46,168 nt of DNA from an uncultured Rhizobiaceae bacterium (GTDB lineage: Bacteria > Pseudomonadota > Alphaproteobacteria > Rhizobiales > Rhizobiaceae): assembly GCA_958296345.1 (NCBI GenBank), contig CATQIJ010000009.1:1-46168 (forward strand), in the 5' to 3' direction. Below the pieces are notes generated by a model. It was not told the DNA's origin. It saw only the letters and a program-made list of their open reading frames with translations, and searched no databases. Position numbers and translations under genes: made by a program. Each line of letters begins with the position of its first letter. The stretch's first letter is position 1. Below, one piece after another: positions 17,268 to 25,552 of this stretch.

Positions 17268-17449
17268 TGTATTATTATATATACGTTAAAAACATCACAA
17301 TAATTACAAAATGTTTGTTTTTATTCATAAGTTAGTCTTAGTAAAATTAAAAAAGAACCGCGACAAAACAAATCAAACGTTTTTACAACTAATGAACCAC
17401 TACCCCCCTCGATCATAAAGCATCTATACTTATATCTGACGAGTTATCA

Positions 17450-19726
17450 TCAAGCATATAGCCCAACTGGTGTTCCAGCCAGTGCAGCAATGTTAATTAA
17501 GCCTCTGACCGTAATTGAGGGCGTAACAATATGAGCTCGGTTTCCCATCCCCATTAGGATTGGTCCTACTTCAATGCCGCTTGTTACAGATTTCAGCGCA
17601 TTCTTTACACCGCCAGCTGTCTCGGCATTTGAAAAAACAAATCCATTTGCTCTGCCAGATAGCCTGGAATCCGGGAAAAGACGCTCTCTAAAAACAGGAT
17701 CAAGCGCTGCATCAACAGGCATCTCACCTTCATAGATAAAGTCGTGTTGTTGACGGTCCAAGACTTCAAGTGCTGCTCTCATACGTATTGCACTTTCAGT
17801 ATTCAAAGTACCAAACTGTGAATTTGAACATAGGGCAATTTTTGGCTCTAAACCAAAGCGGCGAATATGACGGGCAGTAGCAATAGTAGTATCTGCAATT
17901 TGCTGAGGTGTTGGCTCCGTATTCACATGCGTATCACCGACCAACATCGGTTCACTATCCATTATAAGCAAGGATAGTGCACCAATAGGCGATAACTCAG
18001 GAGTACATAACATCTGCTCAACGTAATTTAGATGCCAAGCATAGTTTCCAAATGTACCACAAATCATACTATCAGCATGGCCCATAGCCACCATGACAGC
18101 TGCAATAACAGTAGTGTTTGTTCTAACGACTGCTTGAGCCAAAGTTGGCGACATACCTTTTCGAGCCATCGTCTTATGATAAGTACCCCAGTAGTCACGA
18201 TATCTATCGTCTTGTTCAGGGTTCACGATTTCTAAGCGTTCTACAAGATTTGCTGGAAGTCCAAACTTCGCCCATCTATCAAAAATCACCTTTGGTCGGC
18301 CAATTAGAACTGGGATATCAACTGTTTCTTCAAACATCGCAACTGCAGCTCGAAGAACACGTTCATCTTCACCTTCTGCAAATGCAATTCTACGCGATTC
18401 AGTTTGAGCTTGTTCAAAAACAGGCCGCATAATGATCGAAGAACGATAAACAGATAAGTTAAGTTGCTCTATATAGTCATCATGGCTTTCTAATGGGCGC
18501 GCCGCTACACCAGTTTCCATACCAGCCTTGGCCACAGCACCTGCAACCACTGCTAACAATCTAGAATCAAAAGGCTTTGGAATAAGGTACTCAGGGCCAA
18601 ATTGAAGGTCTTCATCACCATATACTTTTGCAGTTTCCGCAGAAGATGTTTTCCGTGCTAGTTGCGCAATACCCTCAACACAGGCAATTTGCATTGCGTC
18701 ATTAATTTGCGTTGCACCAACATCTAATGCACCGCGAAAGATAAATGGAAAACAAAGAACATTATTCACCTGATTAGGATAATCTGACCTACCCGTAGCA
18801 ACGATAGCATCTGGTGCAGCAGCATAAGCTTCTTCAGGCATAATTTCAGGGGTTGGGTTAGCCAAAGCAAAGACTATTGGTTGTGCCGCCATCTTTTTTA
18901 CCATCTCTGGCTTTAAAATGCCTGGACCAGAAAGACCCAAAAACAAATCTGCCCCATCAATAACTTCATCCAATGTGGACAAATCAGTTTCTTGAGCAAA
19001 GCTTTCCTGTTGCGGCGACATTTTTTCTTTGCGACCTTTTCGAATAAGACCATCAAGATCACATAGCCAAATATTTTCCCGCTTCACGCCAAGCTTAACC
19101 AACATATTAAGGCAAGCAATGCCAGCCGCCCCTCCTCCAGTAGAAACTATTTTTATGTCTTCAAACTTACGGCTGGTTAAATGAAGTGCATTGAGTGCCG
19201 CAGCACCAACGACGATTGCTGTACCGTGTTGATCGTCATGAAAAACAGGAATATTCATCTTTTCACGGCAAATATCTTCAACAATAAAGCAATCTGGCGC
19301 TTTAATATCTTCAAGATTAATTGCACCAAAGGTTGGTTCTAGCGCGATAATATGTTCAGCAAGTTTTTCTGGATCACTTTCATTCAGTTCGATATCAAAG
19401 CAATCAATATTGGCGAACTGTTTAAACAAAACAGCCTTACCTTCCATAATCGGCTTTGAAGCTAGAGGGCCAATATTTCCTAAGCCAAGAGCAGCAGATC
19501 CATTCGTTACAACAGCCACAAGATTACCACGTGCCGTATATCTGGATGCGGTGGAAGCATCAGCATGAATTGCCATACTTGCTTCTGCTACGCCAGGTGA
19601 ATATGCCAATGCCAAATCGCGCGGATTTGCCAACGGTTTTGTAGCTCGGATCTCGAGCTTACCTGGCCTTGGGAACTCATGGTAATCTAGTGCGGATGAT
19701 TGAGTATCATCATTTTCATTATTCAT
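17450..19726 (-). CDS. maeB: NADP-dependent malic enzyme with phosphotransacetylase-like domain
   Basis: Oxidatively decarboxylates malate to pyruvate. 758 residues: the malic enzyme domain (about 1-430) has LALAYSPGVAEASMAI, VTNGSAALGLGNIG, DDQHGTAIVVGAAALNAL and a dinucleotide-binding IVSTGGGAAGIACL. The C-terminal PTA-like domain (about 435-758) begins near RIAFAEGEDERVLRAA; in studied homologs it lacks transacetylase activity and mediates acetyl-CoA regulation. Length is typical for the hybrid MaeB family. The ATG at 19726 directly follows the puuD stop with no intervening base, so translation is probably coupled to the urate hydroxylase gene. NADP rather than NAD use is inferred from family. 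Confidence 0.95.
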   Translation of the reverse strand: MNNENDDTQSSALDYHEFPRPGKLEIRATKPLANPRDLALAYSPGVAEASMAIHADASTASRYTARGNLVAVVTNGSAALGLGNIGPLASKPIMEGKAVLFKQFANIDCFDIELNESDPEKLAEHIIALEPTFGAINLEDIKAPDCFIVEDICREKMNIPVFHDDQHGTAIVVGAAALNALHLTSRKFEDIKIVSTGGGAAGIACLNMLVKLGVKRENIWLCDLDGLIRKGRKEKMSPQQESFAQETDLSTLDEVIDGADLFLGLSGPGILKPEMVKKMAAQPIVFALANPTPEIMPEEAYAAAPDAIVATGRSDYPNQVNNVLCFPFIFRGALDVGATQINDAMQIACVEGIAQLARKTSSAETAKVYGDEDLQFGPEYLIPKPFDSRLLAVVAGAVAKAGMETGVAARPLESHDDYIEQLNLSVYRSSIIMRPVFEQAQTESRRIAFAEGEDERVLRAAVAMFEETVDIPVLIGRPKVIFDRWAKFGLPANLVERLEIVNPEQDDRYRDYWGTYHKTMARKGMSPTLAQAVVRTNTTVIAAVMVAMGHADSMICGTFGNYAWHLNYVEQMLCTPELSPIGALSLLIMDSEPMLVGDTHVNTEPTPQQIADTTIATARHIRRFGLEPKIALCSNSQFGTLNTESAIRMRAALEVLDRQQHDFIYEGEMPVDAALDPVFRERLFPDSRLSGRANGFVFSNAETAGGVKNALKSVTSGIEVGPILMGMGNRAHIVTPSITVRGLINIAALAGTPVGLYA

Positions 19727-20962
19727 TTACTTTCCCACCAATGCGCCTTCATACCATTTCACCAGAATTTCACGGTGCTCGTCTGTCACACCTGTTAAGT
19801 TACCAAGCGGCATGGCATTACTTCTACCCGCTTGAAGGTAAATTTCACGGGCATATTTTGCGATGTGTATATCATCGTCTAATATAACACCTTTTGGCGG
19901 AACAATCATATTTTCCCACACAGGCTCTTGTGCATGACACATTGAGCAGCGTCCAAGAACTATTTCCTTTACTTCTTCAAAGCCTTTTGCAGAAATGAAC
20001 TGTTGCTGACGTTCTGAAACAATGGCTGCATTAGCCTCCCCTGTTGGTAGCTTTGGTACCGTAGAAAGCCATGCTGCAATTATAAACAGAATTAAGGTTA
20101 CTATCCATGTCCATGTTGGGTTGCCGCCACGTGCATGTTTAGTATTGAAGTAATGGCGGATTGTGACACCCATCAAAAAGACTAAAGCTGCAATAATCCA
20201 ATTATATTCTGTAGCAAATGCTAGAGGGTAATGGTTCGAAACCATGAAGAATAGAACAGGAAGCGTAAGATAATTATTGTGCGTTGAGCGTTGTTTGGCA
20301 ATCTTACCATACCTTGAATCAGGCACTCTCCCTGCTTGAAGATCAGCAACCACAATACGTTGGTTTGGCATAATCGTGAAGAACACATTTCCTGACATGA
20401 TTGACGCGGTAAATGCGCCCAAATGTAGGAATGCAGCGCGCCCAGTAAATGCCTGCGTATAAAACCAGCCTAGCGCAACAATCAAAAGGAACAACAAAAA
20501 CATTAGACGATTATTATCATCGCCAAATTTTGACTTACATAGAAGATCATAAATCACCCAACCAAGCGCTAATGATCCGGCAGAAATACCAACCGCTTGC
20601 CAAGTTTCTAGATCAGCAACATTCTTATCAATTAAAAAAAGATCAGCGCCTGCATAGTAAACGATGCAGAGCATCGCAAAGCCAGAAAGCCATGTAACAT
20701 AGCTTTCCCATTTAAACCAAGTTAGATGATCTGGCATTGAAGCTGGGACTACAAGGTATTTTCTGATGTGATAAAAACCACCCCCATGAACTTGCCATTC
20801 TTCTCCGTGTGCGCCAGCAGGAAGATCATCAGCTTTTCTTAAGCCTAAATCTAATGCAATGAAGTAGAATGAAGAACCGATCCAAGCAACACCAGTTATG
20901 ACGTGTAGCCATCTCACCGCAAAGGCTAACCAATCCCACATTACCGCGTGATCATAATACAT
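19727..20962 (-). CDS. puuD: Urate hydroxylase PuuD (membrane, cytochrome c domain)
   Basis: Oxidises urate to 5-hydroxyisourate at the inner membrane, passing electrons to a C-terminal cytochrome c. 411 residues: an N-terminal multi-helix membrane domain (opening WDWLAFAVRWLHVITGVAWI, family block GGGFYHIRKYLVVP, PNQRIVVADLQAGR), eight or so helices, then a cytochrome c domain with heme motif CSMCH at about 339-343 and probable axial Met in NAMPLGN. This cofactor arrangement replaces the cofactor-free uricase. It is downstream of uraH, whose product acts on the same pathway, and directly upstream of maeB. Confidence 0.95.
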   Translation of the reverse strand: MYYDHAVMWDWLAFAVRWLHVITGVAWIGSSFYFIALDLGLRKADDLPAGAHGEEWQVHGGGFYHIRKYLVVPASMPDHLTWFKWESYVTWLSGFAMLCIVYYAGADLFLIDKNVADLETWQAVGISAGSLALGWVIYDLLCKSKFGDDNNRLMFLLFLLIVALGWFYTQAFTGRAAFLHLGAFTASIMSGNVFFTIMPNQRIVVADLQAGRVPDSRYGKIAKQRSTHNNYLTLPVLFFMVSNHYPLAFATEYNWIIAALVFLMGVTIRHYFNTKHARGGNPTWTWIVTLILFIIAAWLSTVPKLPTGEANAAIVSERQQQFISAKGFEEVKEIVLGRCSMCHAQEPVWENMIVPPKGVILDDDIHIAKYAREIYLQAGRSNAMPLGNLTGVTDEHREILVKWYEGALVGK

Positions 20963-21012
20963 TTTTCACCTACTTACTGAGTCTATTCTTGATAAAATTA
21001 TTGCTTGATGGC

Positions 21013-21372
21013 CTAGCTTCCACGATAAGTGGAAAAACTAAAAGGTGAAGCTAATAACGGCACGTGGTAATGACTTGTCTCATCATCAACCCCAAACCTT
21101 ATAGGAACAACGTCGATGAAAGAATGTTCGCTTTCAGGTGCATGGCCCTTAAAGTACGTACCAATATTAAAAACAAGCTCATACGTACCGCATGTTAGTT
21201 CACCCTTAGGAATGATTGGACTATCTGTCCTCCCATCATCATTAGTAACCATGGAAATTATATGAGAACGCTTATCGCCATTTAAGCTAAATAAGCTAAT
21301 TTCAACACCTTCTGCAGGACACCCGCGAGCCGTATCTAGAATGTGTGTGGTTAAAAAACCTTGGTCAACCAT
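21013..21372 (-). CDS. uraH: 5-hydroxyisourate hydrolase (transthyretin-like)
   Basis: Hydrolyses 5-hydroxyisourate to OHCU. The 119-residue protein has LTTHILDTARGCPAEGVEI with the catalytic His at the N-terminus, NDDGRTDSPI with catalytic Arg in the middle, and the diagnostic C-terminal tetrapeptide YRGS. I start it at ATG 21372, preceded by GGAG; a Met four codons earlier is possible. It heads the leftward uraH-puuD-maeB run and is divergent from the allantoinase gene. Confidence 0.95.
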   Translation of the reverse strand: MVDQGFLTTHILDTARGCPAEGVEISLFSLNGDKRSHIISMVTNDDGRTDSPIIPKGELTCGTYELVFNIGTYFKGHAPESEHSFIDVVPIRFGVDDETSHYHVPLLASPFSFSTYRGS

Positions 21373-21451
21373 GATAAACTCCATTAGTAATTATTCTGAT
21401 ACTAGCATTATCGTATTAGCTTTCAACTAATAGGCGCTTCCAATTAGCTTC

Positions 21452-21468
21452 TTCAAATTGAATTTGAA
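21452..21468. promoter_or_regulatory. Inverted repeat in the uraH/puuE divergent promoter region
   Basis: TTCAAAT-tga-ATTTGAA is a perfect 7+7 bp inverted repeat located between the divergent uraH and puuE-uraD starts (152 bp apart). It is placed to act on both promoters, as an operator for a purine-catabolism regulator would be. The regulator itself is not in the window. AT-rich palindromes do arise by chance. Confidence 0.4.
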
Positions 21469-21524
21469 AATACAATCAATTATTTAGTATTAAAGTGAAG
21501 TGTTATTAAACAAGAGAGACTTTT

Positions 21525-22937
21525 GTGTATTACCCAAGAAACATGCATGGATATGGGCAGACAAAGCCTGATGCAAACTGGCCAGACGGCGCAAAGATTG
21601 CTGTACAATTCGTCGTAAATTACGAAGAAGGTGGCGAAAACTGTATTCTTCATGGAGACAATGGATCTGAGGCCTTTCTTTCAGAAATCGTTGGTGCAGC
21701 CTCATGGCCAAATCAAAGACACTGGAATATGGAATCGGTCTATGAGTACGGTGCGCGGTCAGGCTTCTGGCGCTTGCACCAACTTTTCACTGAAAGCGCA
21801 ATTCCTGTAACAGTTTATGGCGTAGCAACAGCGCTACAACGCTCCCCTGCGCAAGTAGAAGCCATGCTGGATGCAAATTGGGAAATCGCATCACACGGCT
21901 TAAAATGGGTTGAATATAAAGACTACTCAAAAGAAGACGAAAAAAACTGTTTAGATCAAGCAATCAAATTGCATACAGCAGTTACGGGAGAACGCCCTCG
22001 CGGATGGTATCTTGGTAGATGCAGTGAAAATACAGTTGATCTAGCATCAGAAGAAGGTGGTTTTGATTATATTTCAGATTCATATGATGATGACCTGCCC
22101 TACTGGCGCAGACATGCAGAACGCGATCAGCTAATCATTCCATACACGCTAGACTGTAACGACATGCGTTTTGCGACACCGCAAGGCTTTAATTCTGGCG
22201 ATCAATTTGAAACTTATTTACGCGACACTTTTGATACCCTTTACGCAGAAGGTGAAGCAGGCAGCCCAAAGATGATGAGCATAGGTTTGCATTGTCGCTT
22301 AATTGGTCGCCCTGGCCGTTTAGCTGCCCTTAAGCGTTTCATTGAATATACAAAATCTCACAAAGATGTCTGGTTTACCAGACGCACAGATATAGCGAAA
22401 CATTGGATGGAAACTCACCCACCTAAAACGAACATACGCCCATCAACAATGGGTAAAGCTGAACTAATTTCAACATTCGGTGGTGTCTTTGAACATTCTC
22501 CTTGGATTGCAGAACTTGCTTATGATCAAGGTTTAGCACCTGCAAATGATTCAGCTGATGGGCTTCATTTTGCAATGAAAATTCAATTCAGATTAGCAGA
22601 CAAAACAAAACGCCATGCCGTTCTCATGGCTCACCCCCACCTTGCTGGAAAACTTGCAGAAGCAGAAACACTAACTGATGAGTCAACGGCTGAACAAGCA
22701 GGTGCTGGTTTAAACATGCTTACCGATATAGAGCGCGAAACTTTCACTGAACTTAATTCAAGTTACACTGATAAATTTGGTTTCCCATTCATTATTGCAG
22801 TGAAGGGACTAAACAAAGCAGACATTTTAACAGCTTTCAAAACTCGTATTGAAAATGATAGAGACGCTGAATTTGAAACGGCCTGTCGCCAAGTTGAAAA
22901 AATAGCGCTACTACGTCTAAAGGATTTATTGCCATAA
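21525..22937 (+). CDS. Bifunctional allantoinase PuuE / OHCU decarboxylase UraD
   Basis: A fusion of two ureide enzymes. Residues 1-300 are the metal-independent, polysaccharide-deacetylase-like allantoinase: YGQTKPDANWPDGAKIAVQF, NYEEGGENCILHGD, ASHGLKW, and SIGLHCRLIGRPGR. Residues about 310-470 are 2-oxo-4-hydroxy-4-carboxy-5-ureidoimidazoline decarboxylase, with ISTFGGVFEHSPWIAE (catalytic His) and AHPHLAGKLAEA. Together the domains convert OHCU to S-allantoin and allantoin to allantoate. GTG 21525 is the start, with AGAGAG upstream. The fusion is known in Hyphomicrobiales. Confidence 0.95.
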   Translation: MYYPRNMHGYGQTKPDANWPDGAKIAVQFVVNYEEGGENCILHGDNGSEAFLSEIVGAASWPNQRHWNMESVYEYGARSGFWRLHQLFTESAIPVTVYGVATALQRSPAQVEAMLDANWEIASHGLKWVEYKDYSKEDEKNCLDQAIKLHTAVTGERPRGWYLGRCSENTVDLASEEGGFDYISDSYDDDLPYWRRHAERDQLIIPYTLDCNDMRFATPQGFNSGDQFETYLRDTFDTLYAEGEAGSPKMMSIGLHCRLIGRPGRLAALKRFIEYTKSHKDVWFTRRTDIAKHWMETHPPKTNIRPSTMGKAELISTFGGVFEHSPWIAELAYDQGLAPANDSADGLHFAMKIQFRLADKTKRHAVLMAHPHLAGKLAEAETLTDESTAEQAGAGLNMLTDIERETFTELNSSYTDKFGFPFIIAVKGLNKADILTAFKTRIENDRDAEFETACRQVEKIALLRLKDLLP

Positions 22938-23038
22938 ATGATTACGCAATAACTTGGATTTTATAACAACATCACGAAGCCGGGGAACTTTGCGATGTTT
23001 TTTAAGACCCCAAAATAATATTCCATGGGAGGGAAATT

Positions 23039-24463
23039 ATGTCATCTAACTCATCGCTCGGAACTCCTGAGCAATTACGCGATCCTAACTATACGCCGCC
23101 AATGGCCTCTGCAATACCACTTGGGATCCAGCACGTTCTAGCAATGTTTGTATCGAACGTTACGCCTGCAATTATTATTGCTGGTGCAGCGGGCTTTGGC
23201 TTTGGTTCAAATTCACCTGATTTTCCAAACCTAATTTACATGATTCAAATGTCGATGCTATTTGCCGGTATCGCAACTTTATTTCAAACCATTGGTTTTG
23301 GCCCGGTTGGAGCACGCCTTCCAATCGTGCAAGGAACATCTTTTGCATTTATTCCAATTATGATCCCGCTAGTTGCTGGCAAAGGAGTTGATGCAATGGG
23401 CGCGCTAATGTGCGGTGTTCTTGCCGGCGGTATTTTCCATGCATTACTGGGTACAGTGATTGGTAAAATACGCTTTGCCCTTCCACCGCTAGTAACTGGC
23501 CTAGTTGTAACAATGATTGGCTTGGCACTTGTAAAGGTTGGCATTCAATATGCTGCTGGTGGTGTTCCTGCCATGTTTAAATTAACAGGCGCTCTTGCTG
23601 CAGCAAAAGCATCTGGAGTAGCCGCTGATCTCTCAAGCATCGAATATGGCTCACTACGCAATTGGAGTGTTGCACTAATCGTTATCGTAGTAACGTTAGC
23701 TGTAAAGTTCTTCACACGCGGCATTCTATCAGTTGCCGCAGTTCTTATCGGTCTTATTGTTGGTTACATTGTTGCTTATTTCATGGGCATGCTCAGCTTT
23801 GACAACATTGGTCGTGCAGCAGGATTTGCTTTACCAGTACCCTTTAAGTTTGGTGTTGATTTTTCTATTGCCGCAATCATTGGCTTTTGCCTCATGAGCT
23901 TCATATCTGCTGTTGAAACAGTGGGCGATGTATCAGGCATTACCAAAGGTGGCGCTGATCGTGAAGCAACATCAGAAGAAATTCGTGGTGCAACATTTGC
24001 TGATGGTATTGGAACATTCATCTCTGGATTGTTTGGCGCATTGCCAAATACATCGTTCTCTCAGAACGTTGGTTTGATCGCTATGACAGGTGTTATGAGC
24101 CGTACAGTAGTTACAATCGGTGCCCTTTTCCTAATAGCTGGGGGTTTCTTTCCAAAAGTTGGTGCAGCAATTTCAACTGTTCCAATTGAAGTCCTTGGCG
24201 GCGGCGTGATCGTTATGTTCGGCATGGTTGTGGCAGCGGGCATATCAATGTTATCTGATGTTAATTGGAATCGTCGCAACATGGTAATTTTTGCGATCTC
24301 AATTTCCGTCGGCTTAGGCTTACAGCTTGAACCAAATGCACTATTCTTCTTGCCAACTACGGCCAAGGTATTAATGACTTCAGGCCTACTGCCTGCAGCA
24401 TTCTTGGCAATCATCTTGAACCTAATCCTGCCAGAAGAATTGGCTGCCAGAAGAATTGGCTAA
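23039..24463 (+). CDS. NCS2 purine (urate/xanthine) permease with altered C-terminus
   Basis: A nucleobase:cation symporter of the NAT/NCS2 family, 474 residues in the present frame, with about 12-14 membrane segments. The NAT signature is visible as QNVGLIAMTGVMSR, preceded by the conserved SAVETVGDVSGITKGG region. Adjacency to urate-degrading genes makes uptake of urate or xanthine likely. ATG 23039 is preceded by GGGAGGG. A perfect 16-bp tandem duplication at 24430-24461 shifts the frame: the product now ends EELAARRIG. With one copy, it would read EELANEATEEVSGG and end DDIKSEG at TAA 24528-24530 (491 residues). All membrane segments are before the lesion, so transport may be retained. 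Confidence 0.93.
   Translation: MSSNSSLGTPEQLRDPNYTPPMASAIPLGIQHVLAMFVSNVTPAIIIAGAAGFGFGSNSPDFPNLIYMIQMSMLFAGIATLFQTIGFGPVGARLPIVQGTSFAFIPIMIPLVAGKGVDAMGALMCGVLAGGIFHALLGTVIGKIRFALPPLVTGLVVTMIGLALVKVGIQYAAGGVPAMFKLTGALAAAKASGVAADLSSIEYGSLRNWSVALIVIVVTLAVKFFTRGILSVAAVLIGLIVGYIVAYFMGMLSFDNIGRAAGFALPVPFKFGVDFSIAAIIGFCLMSFISAVETVGDVSGITKGGADREATSEEIRGATFADGIGTFISGLFGALPNTSFSQNVGLIAMTGVMSRTVVTIGALFLIAGGFFPKVGAAISTVPIEVLGGGVIVMFGMVVAAGISMLSDVNWNRRNMVIFAISISVGLGLQLEPNALFFLPTTAKVLMTSGLLPAAFLAIILNLILPEELAARRIG
24430..24461 (+). repeat. Perfect 16-bp tandem duplication in the permease C-terminus
   Basis: GCCAGAAGAATTGGCT occurs twice head to tail. Because 16 is not a multiple of 3, it shifts the reading frame and brings in an early TAA. 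Removing one copy restores a hydrophilic 28-residue tail in frame with the permease. Confidence 0.95.
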
Positions 24464-24530
24464 TGAGGCAACAGAAGAAGTATCAGGTGGTATGTCAGGA
24501 AGTGGTGACGATATAAAAAGCGAAGGTTAA

Positions 24531-24977
24531 GATTAGCCATCGACTACTTTTTCAAGCAGATCACTAAAGGTGAAAATTAAAATTTTCATCTTTCAACAAA
24601 ATAAGGCTCTGTAATATGATTGCAGGGTCTTTACTATTTATAAATGAAACTAGACGGCCCAGTGAACTAACACGTGTTGAAAGCTGTAACCAACTCTAGC
24701 CTAATACAGTGATTAGCAAAAAGCAGGGGAGCTAATCACCGCATCATTCAGGCTGCCCCATCCTGAGCGTATGTTTATTAAAGCACAAAATTACGTAAAG
24801 TCAAATAAATTTCCCTAATGCCACATTTTGAAATTTAATCGCCCATTAGATTATAAACATCAGTTATTAAACTCTAAAATAATAACGATTACGCTTATCT
24901 CATTCAGCCTCAATTCAGCAATCTTATGATTATAAGTGTATGGTAAAACTTGACTGTAACTTTAATTGGAGAGCTAA
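24531..24977. other. Intergenic region after the purine permease
   Basis: About 447 bp between the restored permease stop and the next start. I see no convincing gene on either strand. It contains the hairpin listed at 24566-24593 and AT-rich DNA before TTG 24978 that could hold a promoter. If the shifted permease frame is real, untranslated DNA begins at 24464. Confidence 0.5.
24566..24593 (+). terminator. AT-rich hairpin downstream of the permease
   Basis: AAAGGTGAAAATT and AATTTTCATCTTT are 13-nt arms, complementary except for one G-T pair, separated by AA. The position, 36 bp after the original permease stop, suits a terminator, but the stem is AT-rich and no long T tract follows. Confidence 0.35.
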
Positions 24978-25478
24978 TTGAAAACTCTATCCGTACTTTC
25001 TGCCATCAGTATTGTCTTATTTACCAGCACTCAAGCATATGCTCTATCATGTACGCCTACAGGCTTTGATCTCGAAGCCAGCTTCAAAGCTAATAAAGCA
25101 GCAGGCCAAAATGTAGTTTATGTCTTGGGCCGTTTTTCTGGAAAACAAAACCTACCATCAACAACAAATAAAAAGCCAATAGCTGGTAGTGGTGAAATTT
25201 CAATTATTCAATTCCCAAAAGCCACAACTTCAAATCTTGTATTCTCAGGAAAGATAATGACAAAAAATGGCGCAAAGCCATTTAAACAGAAAGTCAAAGT
25301 AACAGCATCCTGCCTAGCTTCATGGTGTGGCAACATTCCAAAGTCAGGCCAAAAGACAATCGCTGCCCTGACTAAAACCACATCCGGCTACACCATGATT
25401 GCTGGACCATGTGAGCCTAATACATTCTCTAATCAAATTAACACGAATTGGAAGAAGTTGAAGAGATTAGTTCGTTAA
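24978..25478 (+). CDS. Exported Cys-containing protein, unknown
   Basis: 166 residues starting at TTG 24978 with GGAGAG upstream. Signal peptide TLSVLSAISIVLFTSTQAYA with cleavage before LSCTPTGF. Four further Cys-bearing stretches (ASCLASWCGNI, GPCEPN) and a beta-rich pattern suggest a small periplasmic disulfide-bonded domain. The C-terminus NWKKLKRLVR resembles the NWRKITRLARQ stretch of the exported protein at 34690-35115. It is followed by a strong bidirectional terminator shared with rpsA. Function unknown. Confidence 0.7.
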   Translation: MKTLSVLSAISIVLFTSTQAYALSCTPTGFDLEASFKANKAAGQNVVYVLGRFSGKQNLPSTTNKKPIAGSGEISIIQFPKATTSNLVFSGKIMTKNGAKPFKQKVKVTASCLASWCGNIPKSGQKTIAALTKTTSGYTMIAGPCEPNTFSNQINTNWKKLKRLVR

Positions 25479-25501
25479 AGCTAGTTATCACTTAGTACAA
25501 A

Positions 25502-25529
25502 AAAGCCCGCATCAAATGATGCGGGCTTT
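25502..25529. terminator. Bidirectional rho-independent terminator
   Basis: AAAGCCCGCATCA-aa-TGATGCGGGCTTT: 13-nt perfectly complementary arms with a GC-rich base, flanked by A on one side and T on the other so it can work in both directions. It lies between the converging exported-protein gene and rpsA. Confidence 0.9.
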
Positions 25530-25552
25530 GTCAATTCATATTTCAAAAAGAC

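Noticed and set aside
9900..17450. attR: a second copy of the tRNA-Thr 3' end closing the island
   Set aside because: I looked for the GTTCAATTC and TTGCAGCACCA elements to the right and found none, so the right boundary is unknown; the element may have lost it.
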